DNA of 64,000 nt from Ciona savignyi. Its lineage: Eukaryota; Chordata; Ascidiacea; Phlebobranchia; Cionidae. Position 1 is the first letter of the stretch. Every line of letters begins with the position of its first letter. The translations under genes and the position numbers were made by a program. Positions 34,187-48,035 of the stretch are shown here, piece after piece. The notes under the pieces are model-generated. The model had not been told where the DNA came from. It did no database searches and saw only the letters and a list, made by a program, of their open reading frames with translations. Location of the stretch: contig CH002657.1 in assembly GCA_000149265.1 (NCBI GenBank), forward strand, positions 289,544 through 353,543, given 5' to 3'.

Positions 34187-37100
34187 ATGGAGGAATTAGG
34201 TTATTTGTGGAAAGATGAACAAATTGTTCAAAAATTCTTCGCTGTTGGGAAAACAACACCTGATGACTTTAAAGTTACTGAAATTACTCAGGATGGAAAA
34301 CTCTGCACTGAAATGGGCGCAGAAGGTGTTACTGATGGAGCTAGTGACATGGAAAAGACTGTTTTTAATAAAAATGATTCGGCAGTAGAAGAAGTACCTG
34401 CTAAAAAGATAAAACTAGAAAATTTAAACCAGGACACCAGGTTTCAAGTTTGGCACCAGATCAGTTGTGAAAATGTGTTTGCTACGGATTATCCTGAAGT
34501 GCAGAAGATAGTTAAATCGGCTGGTGGTAGCGCTCTTACCACGTTTGATGCCGATCATATCGATTGTATCGGAAAGCATGAAGACAAGCAGTGCCGGGCA
34601 TGGCTGCATAAAACCATTCGATTTCTGTTTCCGCAACTTGAAACTCTCGGTTCTAATGAAGGAACCATTAACATCAAGTGTTGTCTGAAGTTTAAAAGGT
34701 TTTCTGAACTTCTAGGAGTTGAGGACGCAAAACTGTTCATTCAATTCGCATGTGTTTTGTTTAGAGAAGACAACAGTGCTCATCATGAAATTAATGGTAA
34801 GTTGTGCAGAACTCCTGCAGTTTTCATTTAAACAGGAGTTATGATATAGGATAGGATATTCATGTTTATCCCCGTGAATGGGAAAACCAAGGTGGTTAAC
34901 ACACGAGCAATCGTCAGATCACCTCGCCCCTATCATTCTGTCAGTTTTCCTAAGGATTGTGACATGTTTAAGTGCTCATTGTTAAAGATTGTGTGGCAAG
35001 AGTAGTTTGTGGTAGCACACAATTAAGTTTGTTGTTGCACTATGATAACACTGTGGTGAGTGTTGAATTTAAACCTCTTAGAAACACCCTGTATGTCCGC
35101 AGTCCAACCCCTACAGAGTACTTTTGTAAGATTACATTACAATATATATTTTGTAATATTCCTATAATTTATTTTAGCGGATCAGTTTGACAAATCGACT
35201 CGAGGGTTAATACATGGTGCAATTGACACTCATTTTGGCCGAAGTCTCGTTTCTAAAACAATTACCAAGAGTCAGGGGACAGTGATTAAAGTTTGGAGCC
35301 GTAAAAAGAATTCTCAACCCAGTACTAATAGTGTGTCAAGACATTCTTCAAATGTTGGTGAGTTTGGACCTTTTTTAATAAGTAGGTGGGTTAGGTCATT
35401 CCTGGTTTATATCACCACGGCACATCCATCAACATCATATACTTTTTCCATCTACTTATCTTGATGGAAGTGCATCGGGCCATAATTCGAAGGGTTGATA
35501 AATCAAAACCTGCCATATTTGTGCGTTTGGCCTTTGGGCAAGGCACCTATAGATGTTTGCTTGAACAAAGTGGTTCTCCATCATATTAACACAGAGTGCT
35601 ATGTGTACTGGACTGTGAGCAAGAAGTATTATTCTTCCATGTTTTCACCCCAGTTTTCCCATTATAGATTATAATCATTGGTAACCAATCTTAAATTTCT
35701 GTTGTTAAGCAAACATTTAAATTGAAAGTGAACCTATTCAGAGTTCACTCTCTACAAGAGGAACATGGAGACAATAGCAGCTGTACATCAAGTGGCGCGA
35801 GTGTTGAATGTGCAGCCGCATCAAATATCGTACGCCGGGATGAAAGACAAAAGAGCTGTGACGTGGCAAAGGATGACAGTCTCCGGTGTCCCATGAAAAA
35901 GTAAGTTTGGAAAACCCGCAATGATTCTCTGGTTGTTAATAACTTAATAGAAATGGCTTGATGCAAGCCTATTGGTAAGATGTAAAATGCTCACCGCGAG
36001 GTGGAACTAAAGAGCCGCGTTCTTTTAATGATGACGAAAACGTCTCCGACCGATACATATACCGACTAATACACAAAAACGGTCCAAGTGAACCGCCCAT
36101 CATGGGTTCGAAACTTGGCTCAGTAAAAAAAAAAAAAAAAAAAAAAAAAAACGTTTCCGTCGCTTTCGGTCCAAAACTTCGTTAAATAATAAATTCTTTT
36201 ACCTGTTACCCTTTTCTTTTTACATCCTGAATTATTTTTAACTAGCTTTATCAATACTACAAGAAAAATTGTTATGTTACACACTTCACAACGAATCAGG
36301 AAAAAATGTGTTTAATCGCAAATGGAATCAATTTTTCGGTAAGGCTACATTAATAAACTTTTATATTGCACGAGCTCAACGTAATAACCTAACATTTTCA
36401 AGGTGGTTTGACAAAGCAATAAACTCTTGGGAGTGTGGTAATTATCGTTGATTCAATATATGCTCAGCTCACTTGCGTCGTACATTTTATGATTCTTTCA
36501 TATCCCACCGCCAACGTGGTTTTAAGTGTTAGCTGGTTCTTCACCGCGGCTTCTAAATACCGCTGTGCTTATACTACTGCCAGCTCAAACTTACTTATTC
36601 AGTACCTTGCTTGCCATAAATAGATATCTGTATTTAATGATTTTACTAACGCTTGCCGTTTTTTGTCGATGTATTTTTCTTCGGTTTTATATTCAGCAAC
36701 GTCAGGTATTTAAACCCGGATAAATTAAAATTGACCAACGTTATTTTTTTCACATTTTCCTTGTCAGTTTGCTTAAACGTATATTGCGACCGGTTTTCAA
36801 GCAACCGCTGCGTCGATACCGAGATAAGCAGCAACAAGTAAATTTAAGGTTTTATCGTTTTTACCATATCATTTAAACAGTAAAACAACTTCGGACTGAA
36901 GTTTCACAACAAGTAAATATGAATTGTCGTACTTGAACATATAATAAAATTGTATAGAATGCACATTTATTACACACTAATTTCCCAAGGCATTCTGTTA
37001 GCAACTGGAAAGTAAGCCAAGTTAGGCAACCGTTTAATCGGATACAAATTGTAAATAACCCACTGACCTACAGCTGGTGACGGAAAACTTAGCGAATTAT

Positions 37101-40100
37101 CCCGGAAATATCGTGGAACCAATATAAGTGTTAGTTTGTATGAACTCGTCATGTCTGAGATTTGTATTGCCCAAGAAAGACGTATTTGTGCGAAGTGCTG
37201 TTTTAATGATCCGCAATTGCCGGTGCCATACTTGGAGTGTTCGGCGTTCCACAACGATATGAACTAATTCTACATTGCAGCTCATTGCTTGTACCTCGAT
37301 AGGTGTGAATTTGTAGTTGGCAACGTGGGAACCCTGTTTCATTCGTCGGACCACCGATTCAGTTCGGCTCGATGCGTCACAATCCACTCGCACGACATTA
37401 TTTCCGCCAATCTTGTTTAGCTTTGATCCCATAACCATAGCAACAACATCCGGTGGCCGAATAAAGCACCGGCGAGACGGGCTGCCAGTGCAATTGGGAC
37501 ACATAGCCAACTCTTGATTGCCCTGCCAGTTCAAACGTTCAAGGCGCACACGCCACGCAAGGCCTTCTAATTAGTCACTATATAAGCGCTCCGGATATAT
37601 TTTGCAAGTGTTTTATTATTTACAGCATTTGCATATAAATTGTTGATTTTTGACATTAATTGTTGTTGCTTTTTACGTGCTTCTCGTCTAACACGTCTCC
37701 ATCGGATAATTTACAATACAACTCGCGCCTGGCACAAAAAGAGAATGCGTAAGTTGACAAACTAGTTTGATTCTTTAAAATAACCTTCGATTATATAACT
37801 TTGTTCCGACCTCGTTTAAAGTAATGGGTGCAACCGATGTAGGTTTACCAAGTTCTATAATTGAGGCTTATACTTGCTCGATTAAGGTGTGCTGATAAAA
37901 CAGTATTAGTTTTCAGAGATTATAAAAGCTATTTTTGCCCTATTGCTTTGCCGCAGTTTGTGTAACCACCGGCTTTTTAAATGTTGGCGGTCGTTTTACA
38001 TCAATACCGGAATTTTACGGCCGCTTTGAGGAACCGCACTGACAATGGATCTCACTTTAAAACTTTAATCCCTTCTTAAATAGCGAATTGGCATTGTTGC
38101 CCCGAAGGTAGTGCCACCTGCGGTAATTAAGGTGCTGTGTGTTTTCAATAAACGTCAGCGTCGTACGTAGCGCATAGCGCTGGATCAAAGACACGGTTAA
38201 GCTGGTGGTTCATCGTAGCATTGTGTCAACCAATCACGCGACTCGCACCTGTTCACGTGTTGTACGCGGGCAGCGAAGCGTTGCTGTTTTAGCGGAAATG
38301 ACGTGTGTCCACGATCTTATTTCATCCGGATTGACATCTAACACGCCCAGTGCCGATATATACATGCCGCTTCCGTTTTTCCCTAGATTTCCGTGCTAAT
38401 TCCAACGGTAAACACAAAGTATTATCCGTGACCTAAAAAGAGTCCATAACAATATCTCTTCTGTTTTCGTATTTACCCATACATATCCCAGATATCCGAC
38501 TGGTTTTAATCAATGTTATCTCCTTTACAGAATACTGCGTTCGGCAAACTCGCTACCCGGCCACCTAAGAATCAGTGACGTGAGAGTGACATCATCACGA
38601 CTCTGCGCTGGAAATCTAAAGGGCAACCGTTTTGAGATAAAACTAAGAAAATTAGAGGAAGCGAATTCTGCGTATGTGCAGTGTGGAAAATATTTAATAT
38701 TTTTTAAAGTCCTTTCGGTTGTTTGAATTCGTTCGGCCAATTTTTCCAAAAGTTTACATTGATTGCATTCTCTTCAAGGCCACCATCCGGTGTTAATGAT
38801 ACAGAAGTTACGGAAACGTTGCTTCATGCTGTTGAAAAGTCGTGTAATTTTATCAAGGTAATAACATGGGGTGGAAGATGTAGGTATTTGTTCTTTAGGA
38901 TATATGTGTTTGAAAGACCTATCCCCCCACACACGCCATTTCTACGAAAAAGATATATAAAAATATAGACCGTGCAATCGTGTTGTTAACGAATAGCAAA
39001 CTTTAGTCAATTGCAAATCCTTGAACTAAATTTTTATGTACTAGCAGTTCTGCCTTGTGAATGTTACTTGATTAATGCATGATTAGTATTCCTCATTTAA
39101 CAGAATCAAGGATTCATCAACTATTTTGGTTCACAACGATTCGGACGAAAAATTGGAACAAACGAACGGAATCTGCCGGAATGGGAAGCGCCCTCTGTTG
39201 GATTTTCAATACTCAACAATGACATGGTAGATTTGGTGGAAGTTCTTTTGGGAGTTTTATACTTTCGTACTATTATATTGATTTAATAATGCATTTGCAT
39301 AGCATACAAATTTGTTTTGTTATTCCACCCTATTTAGGGTTTAGTACGACTTGTTTATATACTCGATTGATGAACATAATCATTTGTGGTTATCAATATC
39401 ATGTTAATTTGACTATACGTTATCTTTCTAACCCCACATAACCAAAGTGGATTTTTGGAGTGGAGAAGATATTAAAGTAATATACAATGGTGTTTTCCCG
39501 TCGTGGCATCAAGCACAATCCGAATATAAAAAGTTGTATTTATTGTTAAAGCGTCTTCGAATCGAAATTTGCGGAAAGTTTAATCTCGTTCATAGTTCGT
39601 CCAAGCGTATCTCACTTTTCCAGGGGAAAGCTGTTGAGATTCTTCTTCGACCCTCCAAGCTTGTTGATAAAGCGGGAAGCGATGAGGAAAAAGCCAAAAT
39701 CCTCTTCAAGGAAACTGGAAATGTCGAGGGTTGGTTTGTTCACCTTGTGCTGGTCATTCGCTTTGATTTATTTGTTGTCAAAACAGCTGCGCTTAAATTG
39801 ATGCCGCGGTCACGGATTCGAGAGATCGGCATTCTACGAGCCTTGCGTCGGAACGCTTCGAAATACGACACCAACGTGAATCCCGATGAAAATCTTCACA
39901 AAGGTTCTCCCCCCGTGTTGTGCGAACAAGCATACGTGAAAGCTCTGCTCAGCTTGCCGCACAGCGCACTATCCTTGTACGCCCAGTCCTACTGCAGTTT
40001 GGTGTGGAACCGCATCGCTGATGAGCGATTACGTCATCACGGGAATTCCGTTGTCGAAGGGGATTTGGTTCTGCCGCGAGCCGACATCCAAAAAGACAGG

Positions 40101-41692
40101 GGAAAAAATGATTCTAAGGTATTTTTAAAATTGTTTTGGTGTAGTTTTAAAGATAAAATGCCTTTAAAACTTATAAATTCATCACGGGTTACCGGTGATT
40201 TTCTCCCATCCGTCCATTTTACACTAATTAAATAGGTTCACGGTCCCAAGTTCACAATTTAGTGACTTCCATACACGATCTTCGCAACTTGCAGAATCGC
40301 GACTTATTGCGCTGCAGCGGCGATTCCCAGCCCTTTGATCCGCGGATGCATTTTTCATATCTTTTGTGTGTTTTTCGAGCGCGATTAGTTTAACATCGTC
40401 CATTGTGCCATCATAAGCGGGGTTCCGGAACCGACCAATCGTGTACAACTTGGGTGTTCCACTTAATTGTGACGTAGCGGAGCGTAATAGAGGTGGTTTT
40501 TGTAGTTGTCATCACAGTATCCCAAGCGGGCGGATCAAAGTGTGCATGATATGAACAAAACCTTGCGGAGACTCGCGATTTCTACCCAATCGTTTTTCGG
40601 CAGCAATTGCTTTAGCCGCGGTTGTGTTCGATCAACTTGTAACTTTAAATCCACATTTGCGAAGTACAAATAACATAACAACTTTCAACTCGTCGCACTT
40701 TGTAACTCTGTTGAATATAACTTTAAACAGAACTGGAAGTGTCCTAAGGCGCGGTCAACGTTTCAATTTTCAACAAATTTTTTATCCGCATTTTACTGCC
40801 ACGCCAAGCAGGTGGAGAATTTCAATTGCGGCCAATTCGCGGTTGTGGTTCACAAACAGCAACAAATTTGCCTTGAAAATTACAAGGCGGCAAAGTGCAA
40901 TGCTGCTTTCAAGCCGCTATTATTTGACCACACTTAACCGGTGATCGCACATAAACTGCTGCATCCGCGTCAATCGTCACCCATTACTCGGGGAAAAGAC
41001 AAAACAGCTGGCGCCAATTTCCAGTGTTTTTTCTGCCGATTTGTGTTGTTTTCCACCCCGAAATTATTTGACTGTTAGAAAAAATATTTTAATTTTCAAT
41101 CGCTTATTTTTATATCTATTTTATACATACTCGTGTGATACCTTTTTTTGTTAGGTGGTTGATGTCACTTCTAATGACGTCATCTCTAAACGTTACTCCA
41201 TATATGACGTCGTATTACCAATACCCGGGAACCGTGTACGCTTCCCGCCGAATTTAAAAGCAGCGTACCAGCGCATTCTTGCAGAAGACGGCTTTTCCAA
41301 CAAAGGGGATTCGGAAATTGGGGGAACTTTTCGCGTCAACCAACTGAAACTGAATCTTCCGGGAGTATACCGGCGTCTCATTGAAATACCGATCAATTTT
41401 TCTTTAAAGTGAGTCTCATTATAAATATAAAATCTGATTGTTTCGACTTAAAACAGTGATTCGCACGCAACACAAACTATTTTACTCTAGATGGGTTCAG
41501 GCAGTGCAACCTATGAATCAAGTTGCAAGTTTTGAACCAGCAGAGCAACCGATGCAAGGTGGCGACCAGTTGAAACAAGATTCGGGTGGAAAAGCGGATT
41601 GTTCTGTTTTGGAGGTTTCATTTGATCTCCCGCCTTCCTGTTACGCCACGTCGCTCCTGAGAGAAATGTCTAAAGGCGGAATCTCGGTTTAG
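34187..41692 (+). CDS. PUS7L: Pseudouridylate synthase 7-like (TruD family), with one apparent frameshift
   Basis: Ten coding exons: 34187-34796, 35178-35357, 35742-35900, 38531-38671, 38779-38857, 39104-39226, 39624-39729, 39787-40118, 41155-41408, 41491-41692. Total 2186 nt, one short of a multiple of three; about 728 residues if one base is missing. The catalytic block AGMKDKRAVTWQ matches the TruD motif with the catalytic Asp in KDK. Others are GNLKGNRFEI, GFINYFGSQRFG, LKLMPRSRIRE and LPPSCYATSLLREM. N-terminal and middle blocks (LHKTIRFLFPQLET, EFTLYKRNMETI) align better with human PUS7L than PUS7. The enzyme converts uridine to pseudouridine in RNA. In exon 3 the frame reaches TGA at 35893-35895, seven bases before a consensus donor, while exon 4 needs the other frame. 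An indel in the CCC run at about 35890 would restore phase. AATAAA follows the stop by three bases. Confidence 0.9.
34844..34935 (-). repeat. Interspersed repeat copy in PUS7L intron 1
   Basis: Reverse-oriented copy of the element seen near 10316-10343: 28 bases are identical on the minus strand, then homology fades. A related block (gcctttgggcaaggcac) lies at about 35529-35545 in intron 2. Confidence 0.55.
36036..36159 (+). repeat. SINE-like retroposed segment with 27-base poly(A)
   Basis: A tRNA-type B box (GGGTTCGAAAC, 36104-36114) followed by ttggctcagt leads into 27 A residues (36125-36151). Near-identical flanks aaaacgtctccg (about 36037-36048) and aaaacgtttccg (36148-36159) could be the target-site duplication, giving a very short retroposed tRNA-related element in PUS7L intron 3. 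No clear A box is seen, so the source is unsure. Confidence 0.45.
37097..37504 (-). CDS. Candidate intronless antisense gene inside PUS7L intron 3
   Basis: A 135-codon minus-strand frame from ATG 37504 (MCPNCTGSPSRRC...) to a stop at 37097. On the same strand a TATA-like ttatatag lies near 37576-37583, about 75 bp upstream, and AATAAA (plus-strand TTTATT at 36966-36971) about 125 bp downstream. No domain is recognised; five cysteines are in the first 90 residues, and there is no signal peptide. It may be a real lineage-specific gene or chance in this CpG-richer intron. Confidence 0.25.
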   Translation of the reverse strand: MCPNCTGSPSRRCFIRPPDVVAMVMGSKLNKIGGNNVVRVDCDASSRTESVVRRMKQGSHVANYKFTPIEVQAMSCNVELVHIVVERRTLQVWHRQLRIIKTALRTNTSFLGNTNLRHDEFIQTNTYIGSTIFPG

Positions 41693-41695
41693 TGG

Positions 41696-41705
41696 AATAA
41701 ATAAA
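41696..41705 (+). terminator. PUS7L: Overlapping poly(A) signals of PUS7L
   Basis: Two overlapping AATAAA hexamers (41696-41701 and 41700-41705) begin three bases after the TAG stop, implying a 3' UTR of only about 20-35 bases. Confidence 0.7.
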
Positions 41706-44700
41706 GTTCAACTGTAAAACACGTGACTTTTAAGTGTAGCACAAAAGAGGGATATGGGTATACTAATGCTGTTAGCAGCTGAAATGATTAGGAATGTTCG
41801 TTAGGAAAGCTTCTATTGGTGGCATATCTCATAATAGCCCATTAAATGTCAGTACTCCATTACGTAGCGATAAGCCAGACCCTTAACCCGCCTCTTACAT
41901 TGTAACCTGTCACACAAGAATAGATATGCCTGACATTTTACACTATTGCTACTCGGTTTACACACGCTTAACAACGCTCATTGGCGACATATTGCAAATA
42001 GCACGTCACAAAATACACGGTTTTCTTAATTGCGTCGACAACATGGATCTTCCATTACTATTTCGAATATTATCAATAAATAAGCCATACAGAAAACATT
42101 AAATGATGCATTATACGATTATAAAATTCACTAGATTACGATTGGAATATGCGGTTTGGTGTATTCTAGCTTGTATAGTTGACCTTAAAACATCATTACT
42201 TTATGTTTATGTTGGCCGGTACATTTTTGGGGGTATAGACCTACATGATTTGCTTATTAATATAGTTTTGATTGGCCTCGCTTTGCTATACAACTTGAAA
42301 GGTTCGGATTATCCGATAAATCTTGTTTTCTTTTCCGATAAAGCGCGTTTTTTCAACACGGTGACTCGGGTCCCCTTGACCAATTAACATGTTTATGTCG
42401 TGTTTTATTATCTAGAATCATGTCTATCACAATAAACATCTGTCGATCCAGCTAGAGCAAATGATGTTTACATACGTACTGATATTGCGGGGATTGTGTC
42501 GCAGTGACGAGCGATCACTGCATTCTGCTGCATTCCGCAGCACGTCACAGTCCATTCCACGTATTCGATAGTTCGAAGGTTGGTGACCCGGGTACGACTT
42601 TGGAATGTCCAGCGGATAATGGACGCGCGATAAACGCTTTGGTTGTGATTTATGCTACACGCTCGTATACTTCACTGCTGATGGCATCGTAAAACACAGT
42701 TTCCTTGTGTTATGCATCGTACACCAGGAGCTCGCCACATTTTCGGCCGCTTTGATGTTTTCTATAAAAATGGTATTGGTCAGTAAACGTCTCGCACAAC
42801 TACATTTTGGAAACCATCATCGACAATGTGTGTTTTGTCGCATACGTACAATATCGCCCATATATCACCTAGCTGCAATGTGCTGTTCTTTTCGCTCTAC
42901 CGTTATTCTGCTAGAATTTAAGTATTTTCACCGATGATGTATTGATCAATTGACCCACAACAACGTTTACCCCATTATAGTTCGTTATTGCTGAAAAGAA
43001 ACGCTTCTATGGCAGAGCCATTAAGGTGGATAAACACCCCCAATCACCGGAAACGTCTACACGGTCTCTCACGCGTGGAATACACCTTTGGGCTTATCGA
43101 AATTCAAGTCTCCTTCTGAACTTGACATATATATAGGCCGGGTAGATAACCGTGTTTAGAGAACGTTTCATATGCTCCGTGTTTCTGTTTCCTTGACAAA
43201 TGGTCATAAATTAACTCTTCGTTTCCTATTCAACCGCCCGGATAAAGAGCCATTCATTTTAAAATCCTTAAAAGGAACAACGACGTCAATCTAACCTGTG
43301 CAACGTCACCGCCCACGTGAATTGTATAAAAGAGATGATCCATAGTGGACAGCCGACGCTTATACACCCAGGTGGCAATGATAGCGAGATTGTCCGAAAT
43401 ATCCTGTTTACAGAATCTAGTTTTATAAATAAGGTCACTACAGCAAAGTCGTATTGTCAATTAATCTCACAATGATTACATGGAAACTAGAAACGGAAGG
43501 GACCACCTAGCTCTGTGTGGTTCAATTTCTTATCGTCCATTGAAACTCATCGACACGTCACATAAAAATATCCTTACTATTGTGGTATATTTGTGGGTTA
43601 TTACGTAATTCGATGAGTGAAATACGATTTGAAAATGCCCTCGCAAAAGTTCATCACCTATTTCGATCATTTTAAGCTAAAACAGCGTGCAACGGCATGG
43701 TGTACGCTGTTGATAGCTGTTTCAAGAATACTCAAAGTTACCAAGCGTATGTTTTTTGTTTTAGTTTATGCAAACATGTGAAGACGGATAAACAGAATTC
43801 CGCTTTATATTTCCAATGGTCGGTTTATATGCTCACTTGATCATCTTGTGCGTGAACTGCGGATCGTTATGAGCAAACATTCTGGGCGTACAAGTCAACT
43901 TTGTGTTTGTATGTGGCTCGTATTTATTTCGCTTACATCATAGCCGTACAAGTAAATTAATCAGCCATGGAGAGCAATAGTTCTATCCCAAAATATGACC
44001 GTGTGTTTGTTATCGCACGCTTTCCTCCAATGACGCATTTGTTCGGTTTCCCATCGCGAAACCCCACGAAACGTTTTTCCATCATTTAAAAAAGTCATGA
44101 AATGGGCAATTCAATAAAAAGGAGAAATAGTTTGCCACGGTGACTGTATAGGTTATTCCATATTTAACCTTTATAAAAATACGGCCATCTTTGCGGACAA
44201 TAAACATGACTATTATATGTTAGGAAAACAGAAACAGTAGCTATCAGCGACCAATAAAATGGGATATTTATGTCAGAAGCCGACATCTCATCTCCTTGTA
44301 TGTCTAAGTGGTATTTACCTGCTGTGACTATTGTGCACGAATGGTAAGTCATACCTGGTGACGTACGAAATGTATGGGAAGTTTCGTTTACCGGACAATA
44401 TTGTCCAGTATATACGGGTTTGGAAGAGCCATTGTTATTATACCAGCAAGAGTTTAAACATTAACGCTGACAAAGGCAAACAATGTTAAAACGTATAAAT
44501 TCAGGCCGAGTTTCGCAAGGTTGTAAATGACTTTGGTTAAAAAAGACCACACAAAGCATATCCATCTCTGTTTTCCATCTCTGTTCACCACTACTGAATT
44601 GTGTTTTACCTAAACAAAAAAATAAATTATTTAATGTCACGAACCTTATTCACAGCTATAGCGTACATCAAATAATTTTGCTAGCCTTGTCAGCATGACA

Positions 44701-47700
44701 CCTCGATCGTGACGCGCGACTGAATTTCATCAAACAGTTTCTGAGAAAACAGTAATAAACGTCTGAAAATCATCTTTAATTTTTCCAGACATTAGATCAT
44801 CGGCACACAAGTGTGAGAATTGTCTCCCGTTTTGAAGTATTCGTTACGCAAAAGGACTGCCTTGATATACAGTATTTAAAACTTCGTTTTAAAGATATAA
44901 CTTTTCAAAGCAACGGTTAATTTGGGATCAAAGGTAACCTGGCATAACTGTTGAGTTTTAACGAGTTGAAATGGGGCCCATACACATCTAACTGTTGGGG
45001 ACAGCAACACAGATATATAATTTTCTTATCCGCAAGTTTATTGATATAACAAAGTCTTGGTTTTGAAGTTGCTGCCTTTGATGTTTCAATGCACTATTTT
45101 ACCAATAAAATTTAACTGCAAAATTATCAATAGCTATCTTGTTGGGATAAATCAGTATTCCAGATAAGTTGTTATAATTATGTACGATTTATATGCAGGC
45201 TATATATCGAGTGTCTCGAAGGCTTACATGATGAATACGGGGCTTGTCGGCGTCTTTACTGACCTCTCGTTTCCGATATACCTCGTCGGTTGTGGCTCGT
45301 AAATCGCGCCTAATTGACGATGTTGCTCGTAAGATAATCGCAGACGCCGAGCAAGGTTCTTCATGAATCAAAATCAACAATTACGTCACTCGATGAAGGA
45401 ATACGTCCGTGATGATTGAAGTTGAAGGGCTTCTTGATCTCCCCTCTCATTTTCAGTCGTAACAGGCTAACGGGCGTTAGAGGTCGTCAGTAGATAAAGA
45501 AGAAGTCGAAGCTCAGCTATCCTGCAGCCGCGACCCAAACGGGCCGCAGATAAGATCGTGTAGCAAAAGTATATAGTGATGTAATGCCAGTGGCCCCTAG
45601 CCACTCTAGGTTAGAACAAAGTGCTTCATGTTTAAACGCGACACAATTCCTTTGTTTCTTCGTAGAATTTGGTACTTTCACGATATATTTAGTCCTTTTG
45701 GTTTACTATTTTATGTTTGTTTTTATTTTTTGCGTTTTCCCTCGATTTTAAGAAAAACGTTCGTATTTATTAGACACCGCACAAATAAATGAGAGTTCAA
45801 ATTACCAGCAGCTGGTTACTATTCTAAATGTTGTAAAAGGGTTACATTGTTTGAGGGCAGAGATACTTTAGTCCGACATCCAGCAGTCGATTTGGATTAT
45901 TTTCCCGTTCTTCCATGGTACAAAGGAAAGGGAAACTTGGGTCGCCTGTATGACTTGGCCGGTGGACGGTCTGACCCCAGCAGATAGTTCCTTCCAGAAC
46001 TTAAAACTCGTCCCACTATTTTCATTTCCGTGGCTCATCAAAGCACCCCGGGACACTTTGTTGTCGGTCGCAAGTCTCGTTGTAAAAACAGCTCCTGACG
46101 TCGTGCGTTGAGTGTTCCACGATTTTCCGGATTGTTCGATCTCGCGTCCGGAATTGTGGATCTTGCCGTAAAACCGTCTACCAGTAATTTAATAGACACC
46201 ATAAAATAAAATTTAATGCGGAAAGGAAGCTCCCCACGTAGTTTATTGTTTTATTGGTTATTTTCCATTATGTATCACCATTGTCATATCTGTGCAGTTC
46301 TTGTGTATCTACTATTGTATTCTCCTTGTTTTCTCTTGAAGCATATTTTTTAGTTGTACAGGTTCGCTCCAGTACACATGTCGGCAAGGGAGTGGCGCAC
46401 GACCGATCGAAAAAAAGGCGCGAGTGGAACGTAAATGAAAGAGAGAAGTAACGAGAAAAAGGTATTATGCCGGTAACCGCCACTCGCCGGCTTCATCAAA
46501 TCGACTATGGAGATGTATTAACTAGGCTGAGTTAGCGGTTCGCGGTCACTATACGCGTTGTCTCTGGGCGAGGCTGCACTCAGCAGTGTATTTAAGTCAA
46601 TAGAAAAATTCAGACTTGGAGCCCCTTTCAGCTAAGATATCCAGATTTGCATTATATTTATTTGTTTACAACATAGCTTGCAAGACAACAATATAAATGA
46701 TGACTAAATAAGCAAAATTTCCCCAAAACGTCAATTTGTTAACTGTGGACCTATCACGAACGTGGCTGGGATCCGACCGAGTAAGCCAATGTTATCCACG
46801 GCAATAAAACATAGAATTCTCGATGTTTTAGTTCAGCTTCCATGCGCAGTCGACAGGTACAAATATTTAACCATATTTTAGGTGATGTATAATTAGTTTG
46901 ATAGTGGTGTTCTTTATCTCGTCTAAAGTTCTTGCGAAGTCGATGATTAGTTTTAACATATGAGCTCGTTTGTTTTATTACGGTGAAGATTGCAAAATAT
47001 TTGATTTCCGTTTAAATTGTACAGACGAGATGTCGCAAGACCAGAGTATCAGTTATTTCAGATTTACTTAGAATTTTTAATCTTCCACCGAAAAGCGACT
47101 TCGCAGTCGACAGTCGGCGGCGATGACGTAATCGCTGTACGTGCGATACGAGTTCTTTTCTGCAACTTTGCGCTTAACCGACTTTGCTTAGCTGCAATAA
47201 TTACGAGCATCCCTCAGTTGATTCTGCGAAGGTAGCTCATTAAATGGTAATTTACACTGTTAGTGGTGGCAGAACAAACATAATTTGCAGTAATATACTG
47301 CGAACAAACTTTGTTAATGTCATTGAACTGCGTTTCATTGTCAATGTTGTTTTAGCACATGTAGCCTTTATTGTTTTGTCAATATGTATTAACGGCTCTA
47401 TTGTCATTGTTCTGAAGGTTGCAGGATAAGTAACGAACCGTCTTTCATATACAGCGGCTTAGGCAATTTACCAACCATCAGCAGCGGATTGAAAATATAA
47501 TTTCACTAATTGCATCGTTATCAACTGGACTTATCGCGGTGCTCACGGTTTGGAGTAATTTAGTCGGATTTATTGTCTCCACTGCAGGCGTTCGTTTCTT
47601 CACTTCGACCAGATCTGTCTTCAGTCGGCGACCGATTAATCATACTGCCCATCTGAACAATAAGCCAACTGGGCGGCAAGGTCAGCTTCCTGAACAGTAA

Positions 47701-48035
47701 GAGATTAGGTGAGCTGCCAAACTACCGATATGTAAGGCATGGTTACCAAAAGAAGCTTAAGGGCCGTCAAGGCGAAGAATTGCGCTCTAGTTGGGCGTGT
47801 TTGAAACTTTTTAAATAAATAGCAAGGCACCCAGTGGTGTCACTTTATGAGTTATCAACCCCTCGTAGTTGTGGCTCCGAGGACAAAGGCACATTCGCCC
47901 AGATATCACGAAGTGATTGAACCCGAGGAGACGAGTTGCGAATCGAGTTGTCCCGTTGGGTCCAATCTCGGGTTTTCGCGGGGCCTCGGTGCTCCGAAGT
48001 CGGCGAATGCGACCAGGAAGTTTCGTTCAAGAAAG
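41706..48035. other. 6.3-kb gene-free, CpG-richer spacer upstream of the ADAMTS gene
   Basis: Frames here are short and domain-free on both strands, none with convincing splice partners. CpG is visibly more frequent than in the 11-36 kb block. The region probably holds the promoter and distal cis-regulatory elements of the plus-strand ADAMTS gene. I found no tRNA, rRNA or transposase frame. Confidence 0.5.
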
